A stretch of DNA of 11,247 nucleotides from Actinomycetota bacterium (GCA_003157715.1 PMKK01000122.1:1-11247); one strand, 5' to 3'; positions 1 to 6,950 are shown, counted from the stretch's first letter. Translations and numbers: made by a program. Notes: a model not told the origin generated them from the sequence alone.

Positions 1-655
1 CCGCGACCTCGGCGGCCGGCCGCTCGCCGTCGAGCACCACGATGCGCCCCGGGTAGCGGCGCGCGAGCTCGTCGTAGCCTGCGGCAACACGGGTCTGCAG
101 CGTGAGGCCCTCTGATTCGAGGCGGTCGGTCGGGCGGCCGGCGCGGCCGGCCGCCCGACCGGGGTCGACCTTGAGCAGCAGGGTGAGGTCGGGCAGCAGA
201 CCGCCGGTAGCGCGCTCGTTTATCTCGAGCACGGCGTCGATGCCCAGTCCGCGGGCGCAGCCCTGGTAGGCCAGCGACGAGTCGATGTAGCGGTCGAGCA
301 CCACGATGAGGCCGTCCTGCAGCGAGGGTCGCACGACGTCGGCCACGAGCTGGGCCCGGGCCGCGGCATAGAGCAGCGCCTCGGTCCAGGGCGAGACGGC
401 GTGGGAACGGTGCAGCAGGACTTCGCGGATCGCCTCGCCGACGGGCGTGCCGCCGGGCTCGCGCAGCGAGCCCCCCGGCACGCCCCGCACGCCGACCGGT
501 AGTCCACGAGCGGCGAGGGACGCGCAGAGACGTTCGACCTGGGTCGTCTTGCCCGAGCGGTCGACGCCTTCGAGGGTGACGAAGAAGCCGCGTCCCGCAA
601 GCCGGGTCGCCGCTAGGTCGTCGCCCGCTTCTTGTACTTCTCCTTGGTGGGACAA
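1..655 (-). CDS. tmk: Thymidylate kinase (dTMP kinase), 3' end cut by window edge
   Basis: Phosphorylates dTMP to dTDP with ATP in dTTP synthesis; a cytosolic enzyme. Translating the minus strand gives the family's motifs in order: the P-loop GVDRSGKTTQ (residues 30-39 from the start used here), REPGGTPVGEAIRE, and DRYIDSSLAYQG (the DRY/substrate motif), followed by the LID region and a C-terminal stretch near PGRIVVLDGERPAAEVA at the edge. About 218 codons lie inside the window, so only a few residues should be missing. The start is uncertain. No ATG lies upstream of the P-loop; the in-frame candidates are TTG at 655 (used here) and GTG at 679, both inside the 3' end of topA. An AAGGAG within the topA tail has no good start codon at the right distance. 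The overlap means co-transcription with topA. Identity is secure; the N-terminus is not. Confidence 0.93.
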   Translation of the reverse strand, partial: MSHQGEVQEAGDDLAATRLAGRGFFVTLEGVDRSGKTTQVERLCASLAARGLPVGVRGVPGGSLREPGGTPVGEAIREVLLHRSHAVSPWTEALLYAAARAQLVADVVRPSLQDGLIVVLDRYIDSSLAYQGCARGLGIDAVLEINERATGGLLPDLTLLLKVDPGRAAGRAGRPTDRLESEGLTLQTRVAAGYDELARRYPGRIVVLDGERPAAEVA

Positions 656-2898
656 TCGGGATCCAGACAGAGCTGCCACGGACGTCCGCGGCCGCTCGAT
701 TTGAGCACGGTGATCTCGGGCCACCCGCATTCGGGACAGGTGGTCCCTTTGGCGATGATAGCACCGCGCTGAGGCAGCGGGAACGTCTGGCCGCAGCCGC
801 GCCGCGGCCGCGTGCCCTCGGGCGCGCCCTCGGGCACCTTGGGCTCGTCGGTCTCCTTGCCGGCGCAGGCCACGAAGCGCTTGCCGGTCTTGCCGCGCAG
901 TATGCGCAGCTCGCCGCCGCAGGTGGCGCACACGCCGAGCGTCATGTCTTCGCGCACGGCGCCCTTGATCTCGCTGCGGATGATCTCGATGTTGCCCTCG
1001 AGCAGCTTATGAGCCTGAGCCAGGAGCTCCTGGCTGTCCGAGACGACCTGTTCGCTGCGCAGATCGCCGACCGTGATGCGATCCATCTCGTCTTCGAGAC
1101 GGGCGGTCATGGTCGGCGAGGAGATGTCGAGCGGCGCGCTCGGCATGGCGGCGTCGAAGGCGCGGATGACGGCGATACCGAGCTCGGTCGGCTCGACCGG
1201 ATTGTCGCGCACGTAGTTGCGGTCGTAGAGGTGCTGGATGATGTCGGCCCGGGTGGCCTTGGTGCCGAGCTCGAGCTCCTCCATCTTCTCGATCAGCGGG
1301 CCCTGGCCGAAGCGCGACGGCGGCTGGGTCTCCTTGGCATCGAGACGCACCCCGAGCACCGCCAGGACGTCGCCCACGGCGGCCTGCGGCAGCGGGCGCT
1401 CGCGGTCGGCGGTGTAGGGCTGCCAGGCCCGCAGAAAGCCGGGCTTGGCGACGCGGCTGCCGCGCCCCACGAAGGGCTGGCTGCCGATCTTGACGTCGAG
1501 CCGCTGGCCTTCGATCACGGCCGGCGGCGACAGCGTGGCCAGAAAGCGCCGCACGACGAGGTCGTAGACGCGGGCCTGGTCGCCGTGCAGCTCGCCCTTG
1601 GGCACGTCGACCGGATAGATCGGCGGGTGGTCGGTGGTGCGTTTCTTGCCGCGCGTTGGCTTGAGAGTCGCCTGGCCGGCGAGCTCGGCGGCCAGCGCCG
1701 ACACCGGCCTGTGACCCGTCATGGCCTGCAGGACGGCGTGCAGGTCGAGCGACGGCGGATAGACGGTGTTGTCGGTGCGCGGGTAGCTGATGAGGCCGTC
1801 GAGATACAGGGACTCGGCCGCCTTCATGGCCCGCGACGGCGCTACGCCGGCGCCCGAAGCGGCGCTCATCAGGGCCGTCGTGTTGAAGGGCGCCGGCGGC
1901 GCCAGGGTGCGCGGCGTCGTTGCATAGGCCGTGACCTCGGCGGTGTCGGCCTGGGCGCCGGCGAGCGCCGCGCTGGCTTCGGGCTCGGCCGCGAAGCGGC
2001 CGTTGGCGTGATCGACCGTAAAGCGCTCGCCGCTGCCCGCTTCGAGCTCGGCCTTGATCTCCCAGTAGGGCACCGGTACGAACGCCCGCCGTTCGAGCTC
2101 GCGATCGACGACGAGGCGCAGGGTCGGCGTCTGCACGCGGCCGATCGAGAGGTAATCCGAGCCGTAGCGGAAGCTGGCCAGCGACATGAAGCGGGTGAGG
2201 ACGGCGCCCCAGATGAGGTCGATGTCCTGCCGCGTGTGGGCCGCGTCGGCGAGCTTGAAGTCGAGCGTGCCGAGCTTGCCGAAGGCCTCTTTGACCTCGC
2301 CCGGCGTGAGCGCCGAGTAGCGCGCCCGGTGGTGGCGGTCGACAATCGCCGGCGCCACCACGGCCTTGATGCGCGCCGAGCCGTCGTCGCCGTCGTCGCC
2401 GAACACGACGGGCGCGGCCACGGGGCGCCGCGCGCGGGCGGTGGTCTTCTTGGCCCCGGCACGGGCCGGCTTTTCGGGCTTGTCGTGAGGGTGTCGGCGC
2501 AGCGCGTCGCCGCGCAGGATGCGCAGCGCCTCTTCGCCGATCAGCTCGCCCTCGCGGTCGTAGTCGGTCGCTACGATGATCTCGGTGGCGCCCTTGGCCA
2601 CGGTGCGCAGGGCCGCCACCGTCGAGGCGCTGGCGCCGTCGATCACCCACGCCAGATCGGGCTCGCGGATCATCTCGTCGAGGTGCTTGAGGCTCCAGCG
2701 GCGGTAGGTGTTGGGGAAGGTCGTCTCCATCACGTGGCCGCGCAGACCGACCGCCACCGCCGGCGTGCCGTCCCACTCGAACCAATACGACTTGACGCGC
2801 TGACGCCCGCGGCCGTGCTCTTTGACCTCGACGTGTCCACCCAGTATCTGGGCGATCTTCGCCGCGGCGGAGTCTTTTTCGGTGACGATGAGTTTCAC
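613..2898 (-). CDS. topA: DNA topoisomerase I, archaeal-type type IA enzyme with two zinc ribbons
   Basis: Relaxes negative supercoils by cutting and rejoining one strand through a tyrosine link. I chose GTG at 2898 (761 aa) because the protein then begins MKLIVTEKDSAAAKIAQIL, the usual start of the archaeal-type TopA Toprim domain, with AGGATGG 11-17 bases upstream. An in-frame ATG at 2949 would add 17 residues without homology. Visible features: Toprim glutamate E7 in VTEK and the metal motif D112-Y-D114-R-E116 (TDYDREGE); SIGRVQTPTLRLVVDRE at 251-267; catalytic Y372 in LISYPRTDN; two C-terminal zinc ribbons (C657, C660, C678, C702 and C721, C724, C744, C749) and a basic tail. Residues about 130-190 form an extra K/A/R- and D/G-rich linker between the Toprim domain and the next conserved block (ARYSALTPGEV), probably disordered. 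The gene overlaps tmk at its 3' end. Confidence 0.95.
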   Translation of the reverse strand: MKLIVTEKDSAAAKIAQILGGHVEVKEHGRGRQRVKSYWFEWDGTPAVAVGLRGHVMETTFPNTYRRWSLKHLDEMIREPDLAWVIDGASASTVAALRTVAKGATEIIVATDYDREGELIGEEALRILRGDALRRHPHDKPEKPARAGAKKTTARARRPVAAPVVFGDDGDDGSARIKAVVAPAIVDRHHRARYSALTPGEVKEAFGKLGTLDFKLADAAHTRQDIDLIWGAVLTRFMSLASFRYGSDYLSIGRVQTPTLRLVVDRELERRAFVPVPYWEIKAELEAGSGERFTVDHANGRFAAEPEASAALAGAQADTAEVTAYATTPRTLAPPAPFNTTALMSAASGAGVAPSRAMKAAESLYLDGLISYPRTDNTVYPPSLDLHAVLQAMTGHRPVSALAAELAGQATLKPTRGKKRTTDHPPIYPVDVPKGELHGDQARVYDLVVRRFLATLSPPAVIEGQRLDVKIGSQPFVGRGSRVAKPGFLRAWQPYTADRERPLPQAAVGDVLAVLGVRLDAKETQPPSRFGQGPLIEKMEELELGTKATRADIIQHLYDRNYVRDNPVEPTELGIAVIRAFDAAMPSAPLDISSPTMTARLEDEMDRITVGDLRSEQVVSDSQELLAQAHKLLEGNIEIIRSEIKGAVREDMTLGVCATCGGELRILRGKTGKRFVACAGKETDEPKVPEGAPEGTRPRRGCGQTFPLPQRGAIIAKGTTCPECGWPEITVLKSSGRGRPWQLCLDPDCPTKEKYKKRATT

Positions 2899-3031
2899 AG
2901 GCTGACATCCATCCTTGTCGCGCTCGTTGGAGTAGGCGACTTGTACCATCGCCGTGGGCGGCTTGTCGATGGGCACTTCGCGCCTGCGACAGACTATCCT
3001 CGCCACCCGCGGAGACTACCGTATGCCCAGA

Positions 3032-3130
3032 AGTCGCCTTGGCGTCACCCTTGCAGTCGCCTTGGCGTCATCCTTGCAGTCGCTTTGGCGTCACTCCTGA
3101 AGTCGCCTTGGCGTCACCCTTGCAGTCGCC
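3032..3130. repeat. 23-bp tandem repeat, four units plus a partial fifth
   Basis: Units lie at 3032-3054, 3055-3077, 3078-3100 and 3101-3123, with a partial unit (AGTCGCC) at 3124-3130. Units 1 and 4 are identical, unit 2 differs by one base (C to T) and unit 3 by four. Each unit begins AGTCGC and has a small palindromic core, CGCCTTGGCG (CGCTTTGGCG in unit 3). On the minus strand, the topA direction, each unit reads GACGCCAAGGCGACT followed by an AGG-containing spacer. The array ends about 130 bp upstream of the topA start. There are no spacers, so it is not a CRISPR. Function is unknown: repeated protein-binding site, slippage-prone satellite, or copy of a dispersed intergenic repeat. Confidence 0.9.
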
Positions 3131-3162
3131 GCGACGCGCCGCACTACCGGTCGCGGCCGCGT

Positions 3163-3183
3163 CGCGCCGGCCCCCCCGGCGCG
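3163..3183 (-). terminator. GC-rich hairpin after the STAS gene, possible terminator
   Basis: GCGCCGG (3164-3170) and CCGGCGC (3176-3182) form a perfect inverted repeat around a CCCCC loop, extended by one further C-G pair (3163/3183). It lies about 30 bases past the STAS stop codon in the direction of transcription. No T-tract follows, so it would be a U-less terminator or a 3'-end stabiliser rather than a classic intrinsic terminator. If it does not terminate, the STAS gene, topA and tmk share a transcript. Confidence 0.4.
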
Positions 3184-3212
3184 GCGCCGCCGCGCACCGC
3201 CGCATGCGAGAC

Positions 3213-3557
3213 TCAGAGGCCGGCCAAGGCCGCTTCGCTCGTGTCGAAGATCGTGAGCACCTTGTCGAGGCCGGTGATGTCGAGGATGCGCACGACCGGC
3301 CGCGAAGCAGCCACGATCCGCAGCCGCCCGTCGCGTTCGTGGAGACGCTTGACCCCACTAATGATCACGCCGAGAGCGGTGGAGTCGATGAACGTCACCC
3401 CCGAGAGGTCGATGACCACGTCGACGGCACCGCCGTCGATCAGGGCGACGAGATCGTCCTTGAAGCGCGGGGCCGTGTAGAGGTCGACCTCGCCGGTAAG
3501 CTTGATCAAGCCGAGTCCGTCGCGGACCATTGAGGGCTCTGAAGAGAAGTCGGTCAT
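3213..3557 (-). CDS. STAS-domain anti-sigma factor antagonist (BldG/SpoIIAA-like)
   Basis: 114 aa, a single STAS domain filling the whole protein. Proteins of this type bind a partner-switching anti-sigma factor/kinase and release a sigma factor; phosphorylation of a conserved serine switches them off. The family pattern is clear: GEVDLYTAPRFKDDLVALI at 22-40, then VVIDLSGVTFIDSTALGVII with the probable phospho-acceptor S59 in the DSTALG motif, then ITGLDKVLTIF near the end. The ATG at 3557 is preceded by AGGGAG. The sequence resembles Streptomyces BldG, and in Streptomyces the bldG gene lies a few genes from topA and tmk (from memory), as here. No anti-sigma factor or sigma factor gene lies in the window, so the partner must be elsewhere. 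Which sigma factor it controls cannot be told. Confidence 0.93.
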   Translation of the reverse strand: MTDFSSEPSMVRDGLGLIKLTGEVDLYTAPRFKDDLVALIDGGAVDVVIDLSGVTFIDSTALGVIISGVKRLHERDGRLRIVAASRPVVRILDITGLDKVLTIFDTSEAALAGL

Positions 3558-3569
3558 CGTCTCCCTATC

Positions 3570-3597
3570 TTGTCGTGTCGTTGTGTTGTCGTGTCGT
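3570..3597. repeat. 12-bp direct repeat in STAS leader
   Basis: TTGTCGTGTCGT occurs at 3570-3581 and again at 3586-3597, a 16-bp period. On the coding (minus) strand the stretch just upstream of the STAS ribosome site is almost only A, C and G (CACGACACGACAACACAACG and on), so the leader RNA should be unstructured. It may aid ribosome access or be a repeated protein-binding site; there is no direct evidence for either. Confidence 0.6.
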
Positions 3598-3699
3598 GTG
3601 ACGGGCTCGCCGAGACGGCGCCTCAGGCCACAGTGATGGCAGTGGGAGCGGAGCCGCCTCGCATGGGCGGAGCCGTCACGGCGTCGTGCGCGAAGTCCG

Positions 3700-4368
3700 T
3701 CACGACGTGGCGCTCGCGCTGGGCGACGGCGACGCCGTCGCGGCCGCCTTCTTCAGCTGAGCGAGCTGGGCCTTCACCAGGGCAGTGTACTGCGAGTGCG
3801 GCTCGCGTTTGAGGAACGTCTCGTAGGCTGTGATCGCGCCGGCCGTGTCGCCGGCCGAGGCCGAGTTGGAGCCGATCGACACGTAGAGCACGTAGTTGCG
3901 CGGTTCGAGCTTGAGCATCTTGCGGTAGGTGGCGACCGCGCTCTTGTAGTCGATCAGCTCGGTGTAGATCTGGGCCTCGTAGCCGAGAGCGTCGTAGCGC
4001 AGACCGCTCGCGGTCGCGCCCAGGACCTTGTCGGACAGTGCGATGTAGCGATCGTAGTAGCTCAGGGCCTTCGTCAGATCGTTGGTTTGGCTTGCGGACG
4101 GCACGCCGCTCTGGACGTTGCCGGCAGCCTGGTAGCCCTGCGCCGCCCCGAGCAGGGCCGTGGCGTCGTTCGGGGTCTTGGCGAGCGTGGCCAGCGCCGT
4201 CTTGACCTGCTTGTCGAGGGTGCTGCTGCCCGTGTTGACGCTGCTCTTGTCGCTGCAGCCCGAGGCGACGCCGGAGTAGCCGAAGATCAGGAAGCTCGCC
4301 ATGAGCACTGCCATGGCGCCGAAGATGATCCTCTGCCAGAACTTTACGCGTTGACGGTTGAGGAGCAT
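3700..4368 (-). CDS. Membrane-anchored TPR-repeat protein
   Basis: 222 aa, function unknown. A short basic N-terminus (MLLNRQRVKFWQR) leads into one hydrophobic segment at about 14-33. A Ser/Thr-rich stretch follows, then helical repeats at about 54-205 of TPR type, best seen in YDALGYEAQIYTELIDYKSA, then DTAGAITAYETFLKREP, and a low-complexity Ser/Ala/Pro tail (TASPSPSASATS). The topology suggests a signal anchor with the TPR part outside; C38 could make it a lipoprotein, but there is no good lipobox. The ATG (4368-4366) overlaps the TGA of the upstream deaminase (TGATG), with AGGGAG six bases before it, so translation is coupled. A scaffold or protein-binding role is likely from the repeats; a direct link to the deaminase reaction is only inferred from the coupling. 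Confidence 0.85.
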   Translation of the reverse strand: MLLNRQRVKFWQRIIFGAMAVLMASFLIFGYSGVASGCSDKSSVNTGSSTLDKQVKTALATLAKTPNDATALLGAAQGYQAAGNVQSGVPSASQTNDLTKALSYYDRYIALSDKVLGATASGLRYDALGYEAQIYTELIDYKSAVATYRKMLKLEPRNYVLYVSIGSNSASAGDTAGAITAYETFLKREPHSQYTALVKAQLAQLKKAAATASPSPSASATS

Positions 4369-5801
4369 CAGTTCTCCCTTTGATCGGTCGCGGGCGGGGT
4401 GTGCCACCAGCCCGATTCGGCGGCGCCCACCCGGACGCGCCCTTCGCCCACTTTGGCATGCAGTTTGGCCAGCACGCGACGGCTGTCGGCGCGGATGGTG
4501 TGGGCATCGAGATGCGGAAAGCCGCCATCCTGATAGAGCGCCTCGCCGGCGACGCAGGTGAACACGACGTCGTCCTGGTTGGCGCCGTAGACGAGGGCCG
4601 AGTAGGGATCGTCGATAGACACGAAGCGCGCGCCCGAGACGTCGACGGCGATGAGGTCGGCCTGCTTGCCCGGCTCGAGCGAGCCGACGAGGTCGTCGAG
4701 GCCCAGGGCTTCGGCGCCGCCGAGCGTGGCGATCCGGATACACTGCTCGGCGTTCAGCACGCGGACGTCGCGCTCGACGCCGCGATGCAGGAAGAGCGCG
4801 GTGCGCATCTCGTCGAACATGTCCATGATGTTGCTCGCGGCCGGGCTGTCGGTGCCGAAGCCGACCCGCACGCCCTGGCGCAGCAGGTCGGGCAGCGGCG
4901 CGATGCCACAGCCGGTCTTGGCGTTGCTCTTGGGGCAGTGGGCCACGGCCGCGTGCTTGGCCTTGAGGATGCGGATGTCGTCGCTGCTGGCGTGGACGCA
5001 GTGCACGGCCAGAAAGTTGTCGTCGAAGACGCCCCACTGCTGCAGGTACTTGATGGGGCTCACGCCATACGGCTGGATGAGCAGGCGCTCCCAGCCCATC
5101 TTCTCGCGGTAGTCGTGGGCGAACTTGCCGGAACCCGAGCGTATGTAGGTGACCTCTTCAGTGCTCTCGGCGACATGGCTGGCGACCTTCATGCGGCGCT
5201 CGCGCGCGTAGCTTGCGAGCGTCTGGAACAGGCGGCTCGAGACCGTGTAGGGGGCGTGCGGCGCGATGCCGATCTCGAGCCGCGGCGAGGCCATGGCTTG
5301 AGCCTTCGCGAGCCGCTCCTCGAGGTCGACCATGGTCACGTCGAGATGCTTGTCGTCGATGCCGAAGACCTCGAGATACGCCACGCCGCGCAAGCCGGCT
5401 TCGGCGGCAGCGGCGATGGTCTCGCCGGTGTAGGTGGTGTCGGCGACGGTCGTGACGCCCGAAGCCAGCGCCTCGAGCGCGCCGAGGCGGGCGCTCCACA
5501 AGTACTCGTCGGGCGTCAGCGACGCCTTGACGTCGATCAGACTGATGATCCAGTCGCCGAACTGCTGGTCGTCGAACATGCCGCGAAAGCTCGTGTACTC
5601 GAGGTGGCTGTGCGCATTGACGAAGCCTGGCATCAGCACGGACTGGTCGAAGTCGACCGTGGCGGCGTCGGGGCAGGCGGCGCGCACGTCGTCGAACGCG
5701 CCGGCGGCCACGATGCGGTCGCCGTCGACCGCGACCGCGCCGTTTCTGACCGGCGGGGCGGTGATGGGAAGCAGCCATTCGGCGCGGTAGGTGGTGGTCA
5801 T
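4368..5801 (-). CDS. Metal-dependent amidohydrolase/aminohydrolase (MtaD/SAH deaminase-like, TRZ/ATZ family)
   Basis: 477 aa, complete. It belongs to the amidohydrolase superfamily that deaminates purine-type substrates such as S-adenosylhomocysteine, methylthioadenosine or aminofutalosine. Visible: an N-terminal beta-sandwich part (GAVAVDGDRIVAAGAF), the metal motif H64-S-H66 in NAHSHLEYT, H182 in APHAPYTVS, zinc ligand H209 (ASHVAEST) with E212 close by, H267/H270 in VHCVH, HCPKSNAKTGCGIAPL at 288-303, and catalytic D318 in GFGTDSPAASN. The C-terminal sandwich has EPGKQADLIAVD. No key residue is missing. The ATG at 5801 starts the homology; an in-frame ATG at 5873 lies at the predicted transcription start, so it is unlikely. 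The substrate cannot be fixed from sequence. Aminofutalosine deaminase of the alternative menaquinone pathway is one option, but no menaquinone genes are nearby. Confidence 0.9.
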   Translation of the reverse strand: MTTTYRAEWLLPITAPPVRNGAVAVDGDRIVAAGAFDDVRAACPDAATVDFDQSVLMPGFVNAHSHLEYTSFRGMFDDQQFGDWIISLIDVKASLTPDEYLWSARLGALEALASGVTTVADTTYTGETIAAAAEAGLRGVAYLEVFGIDDKHLDVTMVDLEERLAKAQAMASPRLEIGIAPHAPYTVSSRLFQTLASYARERRMKVASHVAESTEEVTYIRSGSGKFAHDYREKMGWERLLIQPYGVSPIKYLQQWGVFDDNFLAVHCVHASSDDIRILKAKHAAVAHCPKSNAKTGCGIAPLPDLLRQGVRVGFGTDSPAASNIMDMFDEMRTALFLHRGVERDVRVLNAEQCIRIATLGGAEALGLDDLVGSLEPGKQADLIAVDVSGARFVSIDDPYSALVYGANQDDVVFTCVAGEALYQDGGFPHLDAHTIRADSRRVLAKLHAKVGEGRVRVGAAESGWWHTPPATDQREN

Positions 5802-5876
5802 GTGACGCCGTTCCGAGGAAAAGTCTGGCAGGACTGAAAATGGCCCGTGGCGCTTGCCCCGGACCACCGACACGTG

Positions 5877-5905
5877 AGTATAGGCGAGGCTCGCGGCGGG
5901 CGCAA
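5877..5905 (-). promoter_or_regulatory. Predicted sigma-70-type promoter of the deaminase operon
   Basis: On the minus strand, TTGCGC (5905-5900) and TATACT (5882-5877) are separated by 17 bp. The -10 matches the consensus at five of six bases and the -35 keeps TTG. Transcription would start near 5870, about 70 bases before the ATG at 5801. It lies back to back with the plus-strand promoter at 5918-5945. Confidence 0.65.
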
Positions 5906-5917
5906 TCGACGAGCCCC

Positions 5918-5945
5918 TTTATCGCGCTCGACGGCAGGCTATAAT
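5918..5945 (+). promoter_or_regulatory. Predicted promoter of the Asp23-family gene
   Basis: A perfect TATAAT lies at 5940-5945. The best -35-like match is TTTATC (5918-5923) at 16-bp spacing, which is weak. The expected start near 5952 leaves a leader of about 60 bases before the GTG at 6015. The two divergent promoters share roughly 70 bp, so one regulator could affect both. Confidence 0.55.
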
Positions 5946-6014
5946 CGGACCAGGAACAGTGGTGCCGGCAGGCCGCGCGGCGCCTTGCCCCGCGAACCAG
6001 AGCCGAGGCCGCCC

Positions 6015-6362
6015 GTGACCGAGAACACCGACATGAACTACTCGCCCGAGGTCATCTCGACCTACGTGTGGGACGCGATCAAGGGCCTTCCGGGCCTCGC
6101 CGACCTGCACCGCAGCACGCTGCAGTCGCTGGGCGAAAGAGTCCATCTCGAACGTCTGAACCCGGTCCGCATAGAGGAGCGCGAGGGCCGCCGCGTGCTC
6201 GACCTTCACCTCGTCATCACCCCCGCCGCCAGACTGCCCGAGCTCGTGCCGCAGATCCGCGGCGCCGTGCATTCGTATCTCCACGGCATGACCGGCATCG
6301 ACCTCGACGAGATCGGGGTCCACATCGACGACATCGTCTGGGAGACCCCCACCGGTCCGTGA
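6015..6362 (+). CDS. Asp23/Gls24 (DUF322) family protein
   Basis: 115 aa from GTG 6015, or 109 aa from the in-frame ATG at 6033. I took the GTG because GAGG lies about six bases upstream, while the ATG has no clear ribosome site. The sequence follows the family pattern: YSPEVISTYVWDAIKGLPGL at the start, a middle beta strand (RRVLDLHLVIT), then LPELVPQIRGAVHSYLHGMT and the closing strand IDLDEIGVHIDDIVWE. Known members are small soluble proteins linked to cell-envelope stress or membrane anchoring of partners; several copies per genome are common. There is no membrane segment. The stop codon overlaps the next start (GTGA), so the two genes are translationally coupled. The exact role is unknown. 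Confidence 0.85.
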   Translation: MTENTDMNYSPEVISTYVWDAIKGLPGLADLHRSTLQSLGERVHLERLNPVRIEEREGRRVLDLHLVITPAARLPELVPQIRGAVHSYLHGMTGIDLDEIGVHIDDIVWETPTGP

Positions 6363-6949
6363 ACTGCGTCGACCTGAACGCCGCCAGTCGCGACCTGCTG
6401 CCCGGGGCCTGCACGACCTGCACGTGGTGGCAGAAGGGGGCCGGCGAGATCGCGGCCGGCGCGCGAAGCGCCTGGGAGGCCGAAGTCGAAGCCGAAGCCG
6501 GCATGTTCGGGCGGGCGCTGCTCGACGGGGCCGACGTGCTGGGCTGGATGCAGGCCGCTCCGGCCGCTCTGGTGCGGCGCGGCCTGCCCGGCGGACCGCC
6601 CTCACCCGACTCGTACCTGCTGGCCTGCGCCTTCTTCTACGACGAGCAGTTCCTGGCCGGCTTTCAGATGCTGCTGCAAGACCTCATCGCGGCCGTCAAG
6701 CTGCGCCGTGTCGAGGCCCTCGAAGCCTACGCGCTGCGCGACCCGGCGCCCGACCTGCGTTTCACGGGCTACCTGCGCGATCTGAACCTCTTCAACGCCC
6801 ATGTGCTCGAGGGCTGCGGCTTCTCGCGGGTGCGGGCGGCCGGCGGCGTGGGGCGCTACCGGCTCGAGCTGAAGACGCTGGTCGCCGTCTCGCGGCGCAG
6901 CCGCACGGCCGAGCAGCCCCAGGGCGCCGCGGCGACGATCCCCGCCTGA
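6359..6949 (+). CDS. Uncharacterised protein, possible degenerate GNAT acetyltransferase
   Basis: 196 aa from GTG 6359, which shares four bases with the stop codon of the Asp23-family gene. The N-terminal CTTCTWWQKG (18-27) and the layout of a central strand, a long helix after YDEQFLAGFQMLLQDLIAAV, a strand with VEALEAYALRD, and a C-terminal GCGFSRVRAAGGVGRYRLEL resemble actinobacterial GNAT proteins that begin with a C-x2-C-x-W-W motif. The expected acetyl-CoA loop (Q/R-x-x-G-x-G/A) is poor: only QFLAGF is seen. It may therefore bind but not catalyse, or be another fold. It is 6% Trp/Cys-rich only at the N-terminus, and C18/C21 could bind metal. No signal peptide or membrane segment. Function inferred only weakly. 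Confidence 0.7.
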   Translation: MNCVDLNAASRDLLPGACTTCTWWQKGAGEIAAGARSAWEAEVEAEAGMFGRALLDGADVLGWMQAAPAALVRRGLPGGPPSPDSYLLACAFFYDEQFLAGFQMLLQDLIAAVKLRRVEALEAYALRDPAPDLRFTGYLRDLNLFNAHVLEGCGFSRVRAAGGVGRYRLELKTLVAVSRRSRTAEQPQGAAATIPA

Positions 6950-6950
6950 C

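Larger units (their letters stand above)
2899..3212. other. Intergenic region between STAS gene and topA
   Basis: A 314-bp gap without a credible gene. It holds a 23-bp tandem repeat array (3032-3130) and a GC-rich hairpin (3163-3183), both described separately. The part next to topA (2899-3031) must contain the topA leader, and perhaps its promoter if topA is not read only from upstream; I found no convincing -35/-10 pair there. Open frames cross the region on both strands only because the GC-rich repeat lacks stop codons. The 23-base period is not a multiple of three, so a coded peptide would change frame at every unit. Confidence 0.7.

Noticed and set aside
3032..3130. A CRISPR array
   Set aside because: The 23-bp units are directly adjacent, without unique spacers, and no cas gene lies in the window.
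1009..3480. An 823-codon open frame on the plus strand opposite topA and the STAS gene
   Set aside because: It is the antisense shadow of GC-rich genes with strong third-base bias. Its translation is low-complexity R/G/A/H/V-rich, shows no domain, and crosses a tandem repeat and an intergenic gap.
3660..3699. A terminator after the TPR gene
   Set aside because: Only a five-base CCGCC/GGCGG stem was seen, with no T-tract, which is too weak in DNA of this GC content.
4380..5837. A 485-codon plus-strand open frame opposite the deaminase
   Set aside because: The minus-strand deaminase has every catalytic motif across the same bases; the plus frame has only V/G/D/H-rich filler.
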